Below, piece by piece: positions 11,901 through 23,002 of a stretch of 64,000 bases of DNA (position 1 is its first letter; each line of letters opens with the position of its first letter). The notes under the pieces were generated by a model. That model was not told where the DNA came from. It saw only the letters and a program-made list of their open reading frames with translations, and ran no database searches. Both the position numbers and the translations under genes were made by a program. The DNA is from Nemertoderma westbladi (Eukaryota; Xenacoelomorpha; Nemertodermatida; Nemertodermatidae), in NCBI GenBank assembly GCA_032718475.1, contig JAUCBJ010006520.1:22248-86247 (forward strand), given 5' to 3'.

Positions 11901-14160
11901 TCATTACCATAACTACGGTAATGGCGGAGTAGGTTCATTACCATAACTACGGTAATGGCGGAGTAGGTTCATTACCCTAACTACGGTAATGGCGGAGTAG
12001 GTTCATTACCATAACTACGGTAATGGCGGAGTAGGTTCATTACCCTAACTACGGTAATGGCGGAGTAGGTTCATTACCATAACTACGGTAATGGCGGAGT
12101 AGGTTCATTACCATAACTACGGTAATGGCGGAGTAGGTTCATTACCATAACTACGGTAATGGCGGAGTAGGTCCATTACCCTAACTACGGTAATGGCGGA
12201 GTAGGTTCATTACCATAACTACGGTAATGGCGGAGTAGGTTCATTACCATAACTACGGTAATGGCGGAGTAGGTCCATTACCATAACTACGGTAATGGCG
12301 GAGTAGGTTCATTACCATAACTACGGTAATGGCGGAGTAGGTTCATTACCCTAACTACGGTAATGGCGGAGTAGGTTCATTACCATAACTACGGTAATGG
12401 CGGAGTAGGTTCATTACCATAACTACGGTAATGGCGGAGTAGGTTCATTACCCTAACTACGGTAATGGCTGAGTAGGTTCATTACCCTAATTACGGTAAT
12501 GGCGGAGTAGGTTCATTACCCTAACTACGGTAATGGCGGAGTAGGTTCATTACCATAACTACGGTAATGGCGGAGTAGGTTCATTACCCTAACTACGGTA
12601 ATGGCGGAGTAGGTTCATTACCATAACTACGGTAATGGCGGAGTAGGTTCATTACCATAACTACGGTAATGGCGGAGTAGGTTCATTACCCTAACTACGG
12701 TAATGGCTGAGTAGGTTCATTACCATAACTACGGTAATGGCTGAGTAGGTTCATTACCATAACTACGGTAATGGCGGAGTAGGTCCATTACCCTAACTAC
12801 GGTAATGGCGGAGTAGGTTCATTACCATAACTACGGTAATGGCGGAGTAGGTTCATTACCATAACTACGGTAATGGCGGAGTAGGTTCATTACCCTAACT
12901 ACGGTAATGGCTGAGTAGGTTCATTACCATAACTACGGTAATGGCTGAGTAGGTTCATTACCATAACTACGGTAATGGCGGAGTAGGTCCATTACCCTAA
13001 CTACGGTAATGGCGGAGTAGGTTCATTACCATAACTACGGTAATGGCTGAGTAGGTTCATTACCCTAACTACGGTAATGGCTGAGTAGGTTCATTACCAT
13101 AACTACGGTAATGGCTGAGTAGGTTCATTACCATAACTACGGTAATGGCGGAGTAGGTTCATTACCCTAACTACGGTAATGGCTGAGTAGGTTCATTACC
13201 ATAACTACGGTAATGGCGGAGTAGGTTCATTACCATAACTACGGTAATGGCGGAGTAGGTTCATTACCATAACTACGGTAATGCCGGAGTAGGTTCATTA
13301 CCATAACTACGGTAATGGCGGAGTAGGTTCATTACCATAACTACGGTAATGCCGGAGTAGGTTCATTACCATAACTACGGTAATGGCGGAGTAGGTTCAT
13401 TACCCTAACTACGGTAATGGCGGAGTAGGTTCATTACTATAACTACGGTGATGGCGGAGTAGGTCCATTACCATAACTACGGTAATGGCGGAGTAGGTTC
13501 ATTACTCTAACTACGGTAATGGCGGAGTAGGTTCATTACTCTAACTACGGTAATGGCGGAGTAGGTCCATTACCATAACTACGGTAATGGCGGAGTAGGT
13601 TCATTACCATAACTACGGTAATGGCGGAGTAGGTTCATTACCATAACTACGGTAATGGCGGAGTAGGTTCATTACCCTAACTACGGTAATGGCTGAGTAG
13701 GTTCATTACTCTAACTACGGTAATGGCGGAGTAGGTCCATTACCATAACTACGGTAATGGCGGAGTAGGTTCATTACTCTAACTACGGTAATGGCGGAGT
13801 AGGTTCATTACTCTAACTACGGTAATGGCGGAGTAGGTCCATTACCCTAACTACGGTAATGGCGGAGTAGGTCCATTACCATAACTACGGTAATGGCGGA
13901 GTAGGTTCATTACTCTAACTACGGTAATGGCGGAGTAGGTCCATTACCCTAACTACGGTAATGGCGGAGTAGGTCCATTACCCTAACTACGGTAATGGCG
14001 GAGTAGGTTCATTACCATAACTACGGTAATGGCGGAGTAGGTTCATTACCCTAACTACGGTAATGGCGGAGTAGGTTCATTACCATAACTACGGTAATGG
14101 CGGAGTAGGTCCATTACCATAACTACGGTAATGGAGTAGTTTGTTTATTACCATAACTAC
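8981..14160. repeat. 34-bp minisatellite, about 152 uninterrupted copies
   Basis: The repeat period is 34 bp; the unit contains ATTACCATAACTACGGTAAT followed by GGCGGAGTAGGTTC. Variants are sparse and recurrent (CCATAAC/CCCTAAC, GGTTC/GGTCC, GGCGGAG/GGCTGAG). Each unit holds a 6-bp inverted repeat (ATTACC and GGTAAT around an 8-nt loop). Both strands carry stops in each unit, so it is non-coding. It is the second largest array in the window. Confidence 0.97.
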
Positions 14161-15649
14161 AATGAATAACAGCTCAGCCGCCGTGTGATTGTGCTTTACT
14201 AATACTGCACGAATATGATATAACAATAACATGGAGGCATCCTAACATCCAGGCCTATATCAGACCTTGGCATCGGCGCGACAATATATATACTATATCA
14301 ATGAGTAGATAGATACTAGACAATATTCAAAATGCGCCAATAATTATTCAACTGTGAGGTCTGATAAATAATGTGAACGGATACACTAAGTTAGTAAAAG
14401 TACAACCACCCATTTAATTTATTTTTTTTTTTTCTACGGATATAAATACTTAAACATCGGGTATCTCATAAAAAAAGCAGTTCGAACGTACGGTATCCCA
14501 CATTCTAGAATTTATTAATACACCTTCACCAACTGGGCTCCTTCGCTCGCCTGCTAAAATTGATAAAATTTGAGTCAAATTTGTAGATGTAATTTATTAT
14601 TTATGTTACATTTTACTCAACTACTGTAACTTATAATTTAGTTATACATTTACTGCAGTAACTGTATGGCTACGTGGCAGCGTTCTCTCAATATTAACTG
14701 AGTTGTTGTATTAACATGTATTACTGGAACGTCTACATCAAGTAGGCGTATTCTGGAAACACCATATTAATTTCACTTCGCCCCTTCACCAAAACCGTTT
14801 GTTTAGCAGAGTCGCCCGCGGGCGAAGATTGCCCGAGGGCGACGATGGCCAGCGGGAGTAGGTGACCCTCGGGTGGAATCTTTATGCTTGATGATAATGA
14901 CCCATCTCGATTAATATAAATAATGGTTCAAAATTAACTATAAGTAATTCGTATTAATTCTAATTTATTTAAAAATATGTTGGCTATAAGTTATAAATTA
15001 ATAAAACATAAATAAGCAGAATAAACTGTAATATTCGGTGGTACGGAAACCAGTTAGTTACATTACTGTGTGTAAAGTTACAGTTACTGTTACAGAACGG
15101 CGTGTGGAGAGGTGTAAAAAGTAAGTGAGCGAGTGATGTAATGTGTAAGTGTACACACAATAAAGTCAGTGAATGTAATTTAATTATATAATTGAAAAAA
15201 AAACTACTTCATAACGAAAAACATTCACGTTTTAAAAACTGCCGCATTTTAGTAAAAAAAATAAGATAAAAACCACAATTTAAAAAAGAAATCATAACAG
15301 CGTTCCTTTACATCCTGTTGTCTGATTCATCATGTCGGACTATTAATTTGTTAAAACCGCCCGAGTAGAGTAATTTGGGATAAAGTTAATTTCATACATA
15401 TTTTTATGCCTTACTATAACGTGTGAGAATATTAAACTATGGAAGATATAAAATACTACCTGGTGAAAAATTACAAAAAACTTATCCCGACTGGTGGTAA
15501 TTGAGGTAATTCGCTTCGTTTGAAATAGTTTTATATTTATGATTTTTGACCAGCAGTTAGCATTTTGACAGCGTTTCGAGCACCCAACTCAGTATGGCAC
15601 GAATACGAGAACCAATAAATATGGCACTGGTAGTGGCGCCAACCACATG
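14161..15649. other. Intergenic region with a GC-rich palindromic patch
   Basis: AT-rich sequence downstream of the TMCC gene, presumably including its 3' UTR on the minus strand. At 14812-14825 lies the perfect palindrome TCGCCCGCGGGCGA, and GTCGCCC (14811) pairs with GGGCGAC (14837-14843). This is an isolated GC island in AT-rich DNA. No gene is seen. Confidence 0.5.
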
Positions 15650-17362
15650 TTACCGACGGGATATGGCGTTCCGAATCAAATCAATATTGCGCCATGCCAA
15701 GAGCACTGCCGTGAACGCCACAAACATTATCAGCATTCGCGTTTTATTCTTAAACAGCGGGCTGAGTACGAGATAAATAACGAAGACCATAGTAACTAAC
15801 ATGTCGATAATCTTCATAATAACTCTTTTAGCGTCCACGTTGTCCAGGTCCACTCCCTCCATGCTCATACGCCCTTGTTGCTGTTGTTGGTTCTCCAAAA
15901 GATTCAACCTATGGTCTAATTTGTCTGTCATATCCGATATCTCCCGGGTTTTTTCCTCTGACATGTATTCTATTTTATCCTGAAGGTCATTCAGATTCGT
16001 GTTTATGTTGCTCATCGCACTCTGCTGCAGGTCTGTCAGGTCGTTTAGTTGTTCCTCTATTCTGTTTACCCTGTTGTCTTCTTCGTCACGCCGCTGGTTT
16101 ATGACTAGAACGTTTTCTTGGAGTTTATTTTTGACTTCCTCGTAGAATTGCTTTATCTCATCGTGAGAGGCTTGAAAGTCTTGTAGACGTTGGAATATTT
16201 GTGCGGCTTCGATGGTGCTTAAACTCGAGTTACCCAGTGGCTGGTCCACCGAGCTCGAGGTCATCACGTCAGACACGTCGTCGTAACGATCTTGTGGCTC
16301 GTAACTTGGCACCCCAAGTTGGTTGTCAGTGGTCGAGGCGGAATCTAGATCCTCGTTGGTTCCCGAACTCAGGATGTTCTCGGAACTTCCGAACCTGTTC
16401 TTGATCTTGTGCGAGAGTTCCCTAGGGAATGAGCCCGCAGCTGAGAGTCCGCCCTTCACGCTGTCCACGACGCCACCGGATACGGTGGACAACCCGCCCT
16501 TTATATTGCGTCCGACGTCTTTAAATCCCCGACTAACATCAGACAGCACCTCCCTCGGCTGTCTGTGTCCACCAGCCTGACCAGCGGTACCTACACTCAG
16601 TACGCCACTGCTCCCCCCACCCACTGAACAGCTTAGTCCTAGCTGTGCACCACACGAAGACATATCTTTCTGCTGTTGCGACTCTAAATCACTCAACTGT
16701 CCTGTGTATTCTTCGAGCTTCTCTTGAAGATTCTGTATATTCCGTCCAACCTTCTGATGTCTCTTCTCGAATGACGCCTTCGCCATGGCGAAGTTCTGGT
16801 TGTGCTCCAATTTGCTCCCCATTTTAAAGTATTGCTGGCGAATATCATCCCTTTTCGCGATCTCGACTCGAAGTCTCTCTTTAGTTTTTGTTACTTTCTG
16901 TCTCAAAGTTTCAATTTTTCGCAGACTAGAGTTTAACTGGTGTCCGGAATCTATTTCGTCGGGACACGAGGAGTTGGAGGGACGATATTCTAGTAGAATC
17001 GGAGCCTCGTTTGCGCCGACGTTGCTACATGTTGAGCTGTCGTGGTTGCTACTGAACGGACTATCGATCTGTATCTCTACAGGCAACGGTTCTGATTCCA
17101 GCAGTTCACCGGAGGAGGAATGAGTGGATGTGTTATCGAGTTCACTTCTCGTCGACTGATAGAGGCTAGGGGAAGCATCGTGAGGGAGGCTGCTCCGTTT
17201 AGGCAGCTCCTCCGTCCAAGCTGTGTTATTGCCGCGTCGTGGGACGGGACTTTTAGATCGTTTCGTCCAACTTCCCATATTCGGAAAAATGTTCGATTTG
17301 TTCGGCACCGGCTCATCATCGGATCGTTCCATTTTCGCAGTTGACTTTGTCACACACAGCAT
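15650..17362 (-). CDS. TMCC: TMCC-family transmembrane and coiled-coil protein
   Basis: This is a 570-residue open frame in one exon. It shows the family's order. There is a disordered Ser-rich N-terminus (to about 140). A first coiled coil (about 145-235) contains LRQKVTKTKERLRVEIAKRD, followed by a glycine-rich linker with repeated VSGG/VKGGLSAAGS. A second long coiled coil (about 385-500) includes IQRL-type heptads and ends in a polyGln patch. Two hydrophobic segments close the protein (about 518-535 and 542-558), separated by a short basic loop. Vertebrate relatives are ER membrane proteins that anchor by the C-terminal hairpin; TMCC1 acts at ER-endosome contacts, and that role here is inference. 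The start could be the ATG at 17362 or the one at 17332 (MERSDDEPV); an acceptor-like TTACAG just upstream leaves a 5' exon possible. The absence of introns over the whole conserved region is unusual. Confidence 0.85.
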   Translation of the reverse strand: MLCVTKSTAKMERSDDEPVPNKSNIFPNMGSWTKRSKSPVPRRGNNTAWTEELPKRSSLPHDASPSLYQSTRSELDNTSTHSSSGELLESEPLPVEIQIDSPFSSNHDSSTCSNVGANEAPILLEYRPSNSSCPDEIDSGHQLNSSLRKIETLRQKVTKTKERLRVEIAKRDDIRQQYFKMGSKLEHNQNFAMAKASFEKRHQKVGRNIQNLQEKLEEYTGQLSDLESQQQKDMSSCGAQLGLSCSVGGGSSGVLSVGTAGQAGGHRQPREVLSDVSRGFKDVGRNIKGGLSTVSGGVVDSVKGGLSAAGSFPRELSHKIKNRFGSSENILSSGTNEDLDSASTTDNQLGVPSYEPQDRYDDVSDVMTSSSVDQPLGNSSLSTIEAAQIFQRLQDFQASHDEIKQFYEEVKNKLQENVLVINQRRDEEDNRVNRIEEQLNDLTDLQQSAMSNINTNLNDLQDKIEYMSEEKTREISDMTDKLDHRLNLLENQQQQQGRMSMEGVDLDNVDAKRVIMKIIDMLVTMVFVIYLVLSPLFKNKTRMLIMFVAFTAVLLAWRNIDLIRNAISRR

Positions 17363-17645
17363 TAGACCAAGGCCTGTAAGTGCTGTATGCTATAAGGGGA
17401 GGGTATGTACGCCATCGCCATATGTGTTCGGGTGTAGGTCTCTCGTTCGTGTAGACAGTCTGACGCCTGACTGCCTGAGGGTACCCAACTACCAAATGCA
17501 AAATGCTTTGTATTACATACCGTACCTAGCCTAACCGTTTACTGCTGTACGTACGTTTACACTACTTCGTGCTATTTAATTAAGACAAATAATTATGCAA
17601 TCTGATTCGGTTTATGTACGGCCAACAAAAACAACAACGACTTCA
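17363..17645. other. TMCC 5' flank
   Basis: Upstream (minus strand) region of TMCC, likely its promoter and 5' UTR. No motif was strong enough to call, and no gene is seen. Confidence 0.4.
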
Positions 17646-19000
17646 TTAACACTTTGACTGTCTTTGACGCACCGGTGCGTCAAATGGTAGACAATAGATT
17701 GTGTCATGATGACGCATATACCCGTCATTGATTCAAACTGTGATGCATAGGAAATGGTAGGTGATTTGTTAAAATTTCATGTGCCACCTTGTGAACAGAT
17801 CCCAAACTCATTTTTTGACATCATCCATGACGCATATATGCGTCATATGACCACTGCACAATGTCTTAAAAAATATAAAAAATATACCGAGATTCAGGAT
17901 TTGGAGGCAACTAGATAGCTTTGTAATTGTGCGAGAAAATGAAATCTATAATAAAGTTTTGGTGAGTGTGAAACAGAAAACACCAGGCACAACCCAAAGG
18001 CTCTTTTCTCTTGGCTATTACATGTAAAACAGGGATGTCGCCACACTAACTCACAAGGGAGTTCACTCCAAAACTACCCAATACTTTTTTACTCCCCACA
18101 TAGAAGCCTGGTTTCCATTTTACCTCTGGCATTGCACAGACACACTAACCTTGCCTCCACCCAGCACGACCCTGCAGACACACCAACCTTGCCTCCACCC
18201 AGCACCACCCTGCAGACACACAAACCTCGCCTCAACCCAGCACCACCCTGCAGACACACCAACCTTGCCGCCACCCAGCACCACCCTGCAGACACACCAA
18301 CCATGCCTCCACCCAGCACCACCCTGCAGTCACACCAACCTTGCCTCCACCCAGCACCACCCTGCAGACACACCAACCTTGCCTCCAACCAGCACCACCC
18401 TGCAGACACACCAACCTCGCGTCCACCCAGCACCACCCTGCTGACACACCAACCATTCCTCCACCCAGCACCACCCTGCAGACACACCAACCTTGCCTCG
18501 ACCCAGCACCACCCTGCAGACAGATCAACCTTGCCTCCACTCAGCACTACCATGCAGACACACCAACCTTGCCTCCACCCAGCACCACCCTGCAGACACA
18601 CCAACCTCGCCTCCATCCAGCACCACCCGGCAGACACACCAACCTTACCTCCACACAGCACCACCCTGCAGACACACCAACCTTGCCTCCACCCTGCAGA
18701 CACACCAGACACCCTGCAATGTGGAATTTCTACAGCCTTTACTCGAATTTAATCCTGCACTACTGGAATGCACCAATTGGAATGGCGCATATTTGCGTCA
18801 CTGAACTCATTTTGGTAAACTGCCATTTGTAGGTTGTCAGTGACGCATATATGCGTCACGATTGAATTTTTTTTACACATAAACATCAAAGTAAAAAATA
18901 AACATCGCACTCAAAGTGACTGAAATCCCCATAATTTATAAATATTAGCGGGACAATTTTGGAGATTCCATACATATAAAGTTTTCAGTCAAAGTGTTAA
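17646..19000. mobile_element. piggyBac-like non-autonomous element with TTAA duplication
   Basis: The element spans 17650-18996, flanked by TTAA at 17646-17649 and 18997-19000. Its ends are inverted (CACTTTGACTG at the left, CAGTCAAAGTG at the right). TTAA targeting and CA/CCYTT-type ends fit piggyBac. Near both ends it carries palindromes: TTGACGCACCGGTGCGTCAA (17664-17683) and the perfect 18-mer TGACGCATATATGCGTCA at 17827-17844 and 18841-18858. Imperfect copies are at about 17710 and 18784. The centre is a 38-bp minisatellite. No transposase frame is present. Confidence 0.8.
18146..18712. repeat. 38-bp minisatellite inside the piggyBac-like element, about 15 copies
   Basis: The period is 38 bp (ACACCAACCTTGCCTCCACC, then CAGCACCACCCTGCAGAC). 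Strand composition is strongly biased: C-rich on plus, G-rich on minus. It stays open in several frames on both strands, giving His/Pro/Thr-rich or Trp/Cys/Gly-rich translations; these look like by-products of the repeat, not proteins. Confidence 0.9.
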
Positions 19001-19436
19001 TAATAATTTCAGCTAAATACTGACGACTCAGTATTAATAACTTGATCCCATAATATACTGTATGACTTTATCTAAAGCAAGCAACTGGATACTTCTCACT
19101 CACAATGCACAAGGTACAGAGGTAATAATGACGTCGTGTTTGTCATTGTTTCCTTATATGGAGCTGATAAAATATCTTGTGTGTTCAGTTCAACCCAAAT
19201 ATTATTATGGTTACGGTATGTCCCCTTGACGCCCGAAAGAGAGAGACAAGTTTCTTTGTACAATCTAAGTCATCATGTCTTTAAGGGTGCGACCCATGTA
19301 CTGTAAGTTACATAATAACAATAACACATGAAACGATACAAAATATATTACATATATTTGTTTACTGAAGTCTGAAGATCATTTTGTTTGATCTCAAATA
19401 TTATCGATAGTATTATTATCATTGTCTTCCCATTAG
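19001..19436. other. Presumed pyruvate kinase intron, 3' part
   Basis: AT-rich non-coding sequence ending in the acceptor CTTCCCATTAG at 19436. I looked here for the preceding pyruvate kinase exon, which should carry the active-site lysine segment, and did not find it. Confidence 0.5.
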
Positions 19437-19606
19437 GTAACTGATGGCGTCATGGTTGCTAGGGGCGACCTTGGTATAGAGATCCCAACTGAGAAGGTGT
19501 TTGTGGCCCAGAAGATGATGATTGGCCGCTGTAATCGTTTCGGAAAGCCGGTCATTTGCGCCACACAGATGTTGGAATCCATGGTGGACAAGCCCCGCCC
19601 GACACG
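19437..19606 (+). CDS. PK: Pyruvate kinase, internal exon (A-domain, catalytic segment)
   Basis: Translation starts [17 protein letters not shown] and continues [20 protein letters not shown], then [16 protein letters not shown]. This is the conserved TIM-barrel segment with the ARGD motif, which contributes an acidic active-site residue, and the catalytic-site threonine in ICATQML. Pyruvate kinase converts phosphoenolpyruvate and ADP to pyruvate and ATP in cytosolic glycolysis. The exon follows the acceptor ATTAG and ends at the donor GTTAGT, splitting an Arg codon (CG/T) that is completed in the next exon. Earlier exons (N-domain, B-domain, active-site Lys signature) were not found in the window. 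Upstream lies the opposite-strand TMCC gene, so the 5' exons must be beyond it, missing from the assembly, or lost. Confidence 0.93.
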
Positions 19607-19877
19607 GTTAGTCGATGTAATCGGCAACGACCCAAAACAGTTATTTTTTACCAATTATTATTTACCAACGTTAAAAAGAGCCACATCGTGGAAAATTAGT
19701 TGCCAATGAATTTCACTAAACAAAACATTGTGTTTTATAATGCTCGGGTTCTCTTTACTGTCAAGTAAAGTAAATTATTTTACAATTTTTTTCTCTGAAT
19801 GAAATGTGACATACATTCGGTGACTTTGTATATTTATTTAACAGTAAGTAAATAATTATAAATTGCCTCAATTTCAG

Positions 19878-20000
19878 TGCTGAAGGGAGTGACGTTGCTA
19901 ACGCTGTTATTGATGGGGCCGACTGCGTCATGTTGTCAGGGGAGACGGCAAAAGGGAAATATCCCGTGGAGTCTGTACGGACAATGCAGTCAATAGCGAG
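19878..20000 (+). CDS. PK: Pyruvate kinase, internal exon (end of A-domain)
   Basis: After the acceptor TTTCAG the exon reads [20 protein letters not shown], then [21 protein letters not shown]. This is the highly conserved A-domain/C-domain hinge segment of pyruvate kinase, and it is collinear with the previous exon without a gap. The exon ends GCGAG at 20000, with a weak donor GTTGGT at 20001; the split Arg codon (AG/G) is completed at 21237. The unusual point is that the 30-bp minisatellite begins at this donor, and the exon's reading frame runs on open through the array to a stop at 20455-20457. Confidence 0.93.
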
Positions 20001-20815
20001 GTTGGTACTTGGTACACCAATGGGGGCGAGATTGGTACTTGGTACACCAATGGGTGCTAGGTTGGTACTTGGTACACCAATGGGTGCTAGGTTGGTACTT
20101 GGTACACCAATGGGTGCTAGGTTGGTACTTGGTACACCAATGGGGGCGAGGTTGGCACTTGGTACACCAATGGGTGCTAGGTTGGTACTTGGTACACCAA
20201 TGGGGGCTAGGTTGGTACTTGGTATACACCAATGGGTGCGAGGTTGGCACTTGGTACACCAATGGGTGCGAGGTTGGTACTTGGTACACCAATGGGGGCG
20301 AGGTTGGCATTTGGTACGCCAATGGGTGCGAGGTTGGCACTTGGTTCACCAATGGGTGCGAGGTTGGCGCTTGGTGCACCAATGGGTGCTAGGTTGGTAC
20401 TTGGTACACCAATGGGTGCTAGGTTGGTACTTGGTACACCAATGGGGGCGAGGTTAGCACTTGGTACACCAATGGGTGCTAGGTTGGTACTTGGTACACC
20501 AATGGGTGCTAGGTTGGTACTTGGTACACCAATGGGTGCTAGGTTGGTACTTGGTACACCAATGGGGGCGAGGTTGGCACTTGGTACACCAATGGGTGCT
20601 AGGTTGGTACTTGGTACACCAATGGGGGCTAGGTTGGTACTTGGTATACACCAATGGGTGCGAGGTTGGTACTTGGTACACCAATGGGGGCGAGGTTGGC
20701 ATTTGGTACACCAATGGGTGCGAGGTTGGCACTTGGTTCACCAATGGGTGCGAGGTTGGCGCTTGGTGCACCAATGGGTGCTAGGTTGGTACTTGTTACA
20801 CAAATGGATGCTTTG
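20001..20815. repeat. 30-bp minisatellite starting exactly at a 5' splice site
   Basis: About 27 units of 30 bp (GTTGGTACTTGGTACACCAA, then TGGGTGCTAG or TGGGGGCGAG) fill the first two thirds of the 1236-bp pyruvate kinase intron. Unit one begins at the first intronic base, and most units end in AG followed by GTTGGT. The exon-intron boundary (GCGAG/GTTGGT) is therefore repeated. Because 30 is a multiple of three, each unit would add ten codons ([10 protein letters not shown]) if a downstream copy of the donor were used. Two units carry extra bases (near 20222 and 20642) that shift the frame. Confidence 0.95.
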
Positions 20816-21236
20816 AATGGGGGTGTGCTGTAATTTGAAAGCTTTAGGAATTTCCACCGGGTATTAACGGTCCAGTATGTTTCCTAATCTAGAGCTTTTG
20901 TAAACATCCTATAATGGTTCGCTTCATAAAGGTTTCGAAAACTGTTATGCTGTGGATATTGATTGAATTGAAAATAAGAAATATTATAAACACTCAAATC
21001 AATTTATTGAATAAATATGAAATTTAAACAAGACTTCGTATGAACAAGCTTTTGAAGAGAATATAATCGAACAAATAATTTTCTATTAAACTTTCCACAG
21101 ATGGATTCTATCCCTCTTCTACCTGTAAATTCATCTTATTAGCTTTAAATTGATTATAGTACTGTTCATCCATAACCAGCTGTTTAAGTAATTACGTATT
21201 TAATTATTATTGAATAAATATTGTTTGTGTGTTTAG

Positions 21237-21474
21237 GGAAGCGGAGTCGGTTCTTTACAACGACTCTATATTCGAGAACCTTAGGAAGGCGACTGCCATA
21301 CCTACCGATCCCGCTCACACTATCGCTATTGCTGCCGTTGAGGCGAGCTACAAGTCCTGTGCCACTGCTATCGTCTGCTTAACAACCACTGGTAAATCAG
21401 CCCATCTCGTGTCCATGTACCGACCGGCCTGTCCAGTTCTGTCAGTCACTAGAGATCAACAGGTCGCACGGCAG
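21237..21474 (+). CDS. PK: Pyruvate kinase, internal exon (C-domain)
   Basis: From the acceptor TTTAG at 21236 the exon reads EAESVLYNDSIFENLRKATA, and ends PVLSVTRDQQVARQ at the donor CAG/GTGAGT. It encodes most of the allosteric C-domain. The segment LTTTGKSAHLVSMYRP corresponds to the loop that binds the 6-phosphate of fructose-1,6-bisphosphate in FBP-responsive isozymes. Its TTTG form resembles L/R-type rather than mammalian M2, which has Lys at the second position. FBP activation is therefore likely but inferred. The intron that follows is 8631 bp long and full of transposons. Confidence 0.93.
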
Positions 21475-23002
21475 GTGAGTCATTTTCCAGTAAATGTCAT
21501 AAGTAAAGAAATGTACATTCAGTTTCATTAATGATTTAATGATACTGTAATAGGGCATATGGAAGCTATTACTTATAAAGCCCGTACACACTATAAGTAA
21601 AATTATTGGTAAATATGAAATAACAGTAACACTTTACTTATGCAAATCGAATATGTATAAATTGTACTGTACAAATTATATATAAAATCAAAACTCTAAG
21701 CTAAATGCACCATCGTGTTGTAATTAAAAGGTGCGTACGAGGTAACGGACAAATTAGTCCGGCAGCCACAATGGTCAATGGTATACCGAAAATTTTTGGA
21801 CGGATTCAATTTTTTTGATGTTTTGAGTTCTATAGGTCCCACTTATTGAGGAAATGGCGTTTTTAAAATTTTTGACTTTGGGCATTTTGAAATAACGACG
21901 TAGTTGCTAAGGACCACGTAATTCTCATTTAAAGCATAGCAACTCCAAAACAGCATGTCATAATGGATTGAAATCTTCTACAAAGTCAATATAGTTCATT
22001 TACGAAATAATGGCAATCTTTTTTGTCTGATGTTTAGATCCTGTTGCTATGGAGACGGCATTCAAGTTTAGTGTTTCGATTTCAAACACCTTTAATTATA
22101 CAATTAGTTACAAAATATGCACCAAAGTTAGTTAAATTATGTTAATTTTATTAGCGTGGCCTTTCTGTAACTTTAGACAAGGTTTAAGAATCTAAATTGG
22201 GATGATATTTATGTCCTAACCTAACATGTTTGAGTGTTAACATAATTATTAAATATTACAAATTTCAGCGATTATAACATTTAGGTGATGTTTCTACGGT
22301 AACTATATTTGTTATTTCCAGTTTAGCTCCTTTCTACTGTACTGTGCATCTTATTTTATTGTACCCGTATTCATAAATCGATACCGTAAGGGATAGTACA
22401 AATAAAGTGCATAAGTACCTTAGCAAAGTAGATTAGAGTGGATTCTACTGTACAGTATAGTATGTTCCTGCGTTACAACGTACGATATAATAATATTTAT
22501 AATATACCAAATTTTGAGTTGGGTACAACAGTACTTTTTCTTGGGTGATCATTTCGATATGGAGAATTGGGTTTGGAATTCATGACTAATGATGATCATT
22601 AGTTATGATTATTAGTTATTGATCATTAGTTAGGCCTCCAGTTCCCAGGGTTTCCAGGTCTCTGTATTTAAATGTGACTTGTAGTTAACAGTTGATGATA
22701 GCTAATCGAATTAATTAGGAAGCCTAGCAATTACTGTAAAAAATTCTAAAATGACTAGTTCGAACATTCATATGATATTCTGGGGGCCACCTGGAAAAAA
22801 CAGTAACTATTGTATCTGGTAAAAAAAATAGCTTGTAAAATCTCAAAAATTGATCATATTCAAAAGTCAATAGATAAAATGTGGTTAGCGGGCCGGTACT
22901 AGTTAACGGGTCGGGACTAGAGTCATCCGACTCCCTTACAGGTTGACAGGAGTTTACCTAGGTAATGACAAGCAAACTACTGTATAAACGAATTTAAGTT
23001 CC

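Noticed and set aside
8981-14160. CRISPR-like array
   Set aside because: Units are contiguous 34-bp repeats with no unique spacers, in a eukaryotic intron-bearing genome. The same holds for the other arrays.
18089-18832. Cys/Trp/Gly-rich or His/Pro/Thr-rich proteins
   Set aside because: All frames lie in the 38-bp array inside a TTAA-flanked element.
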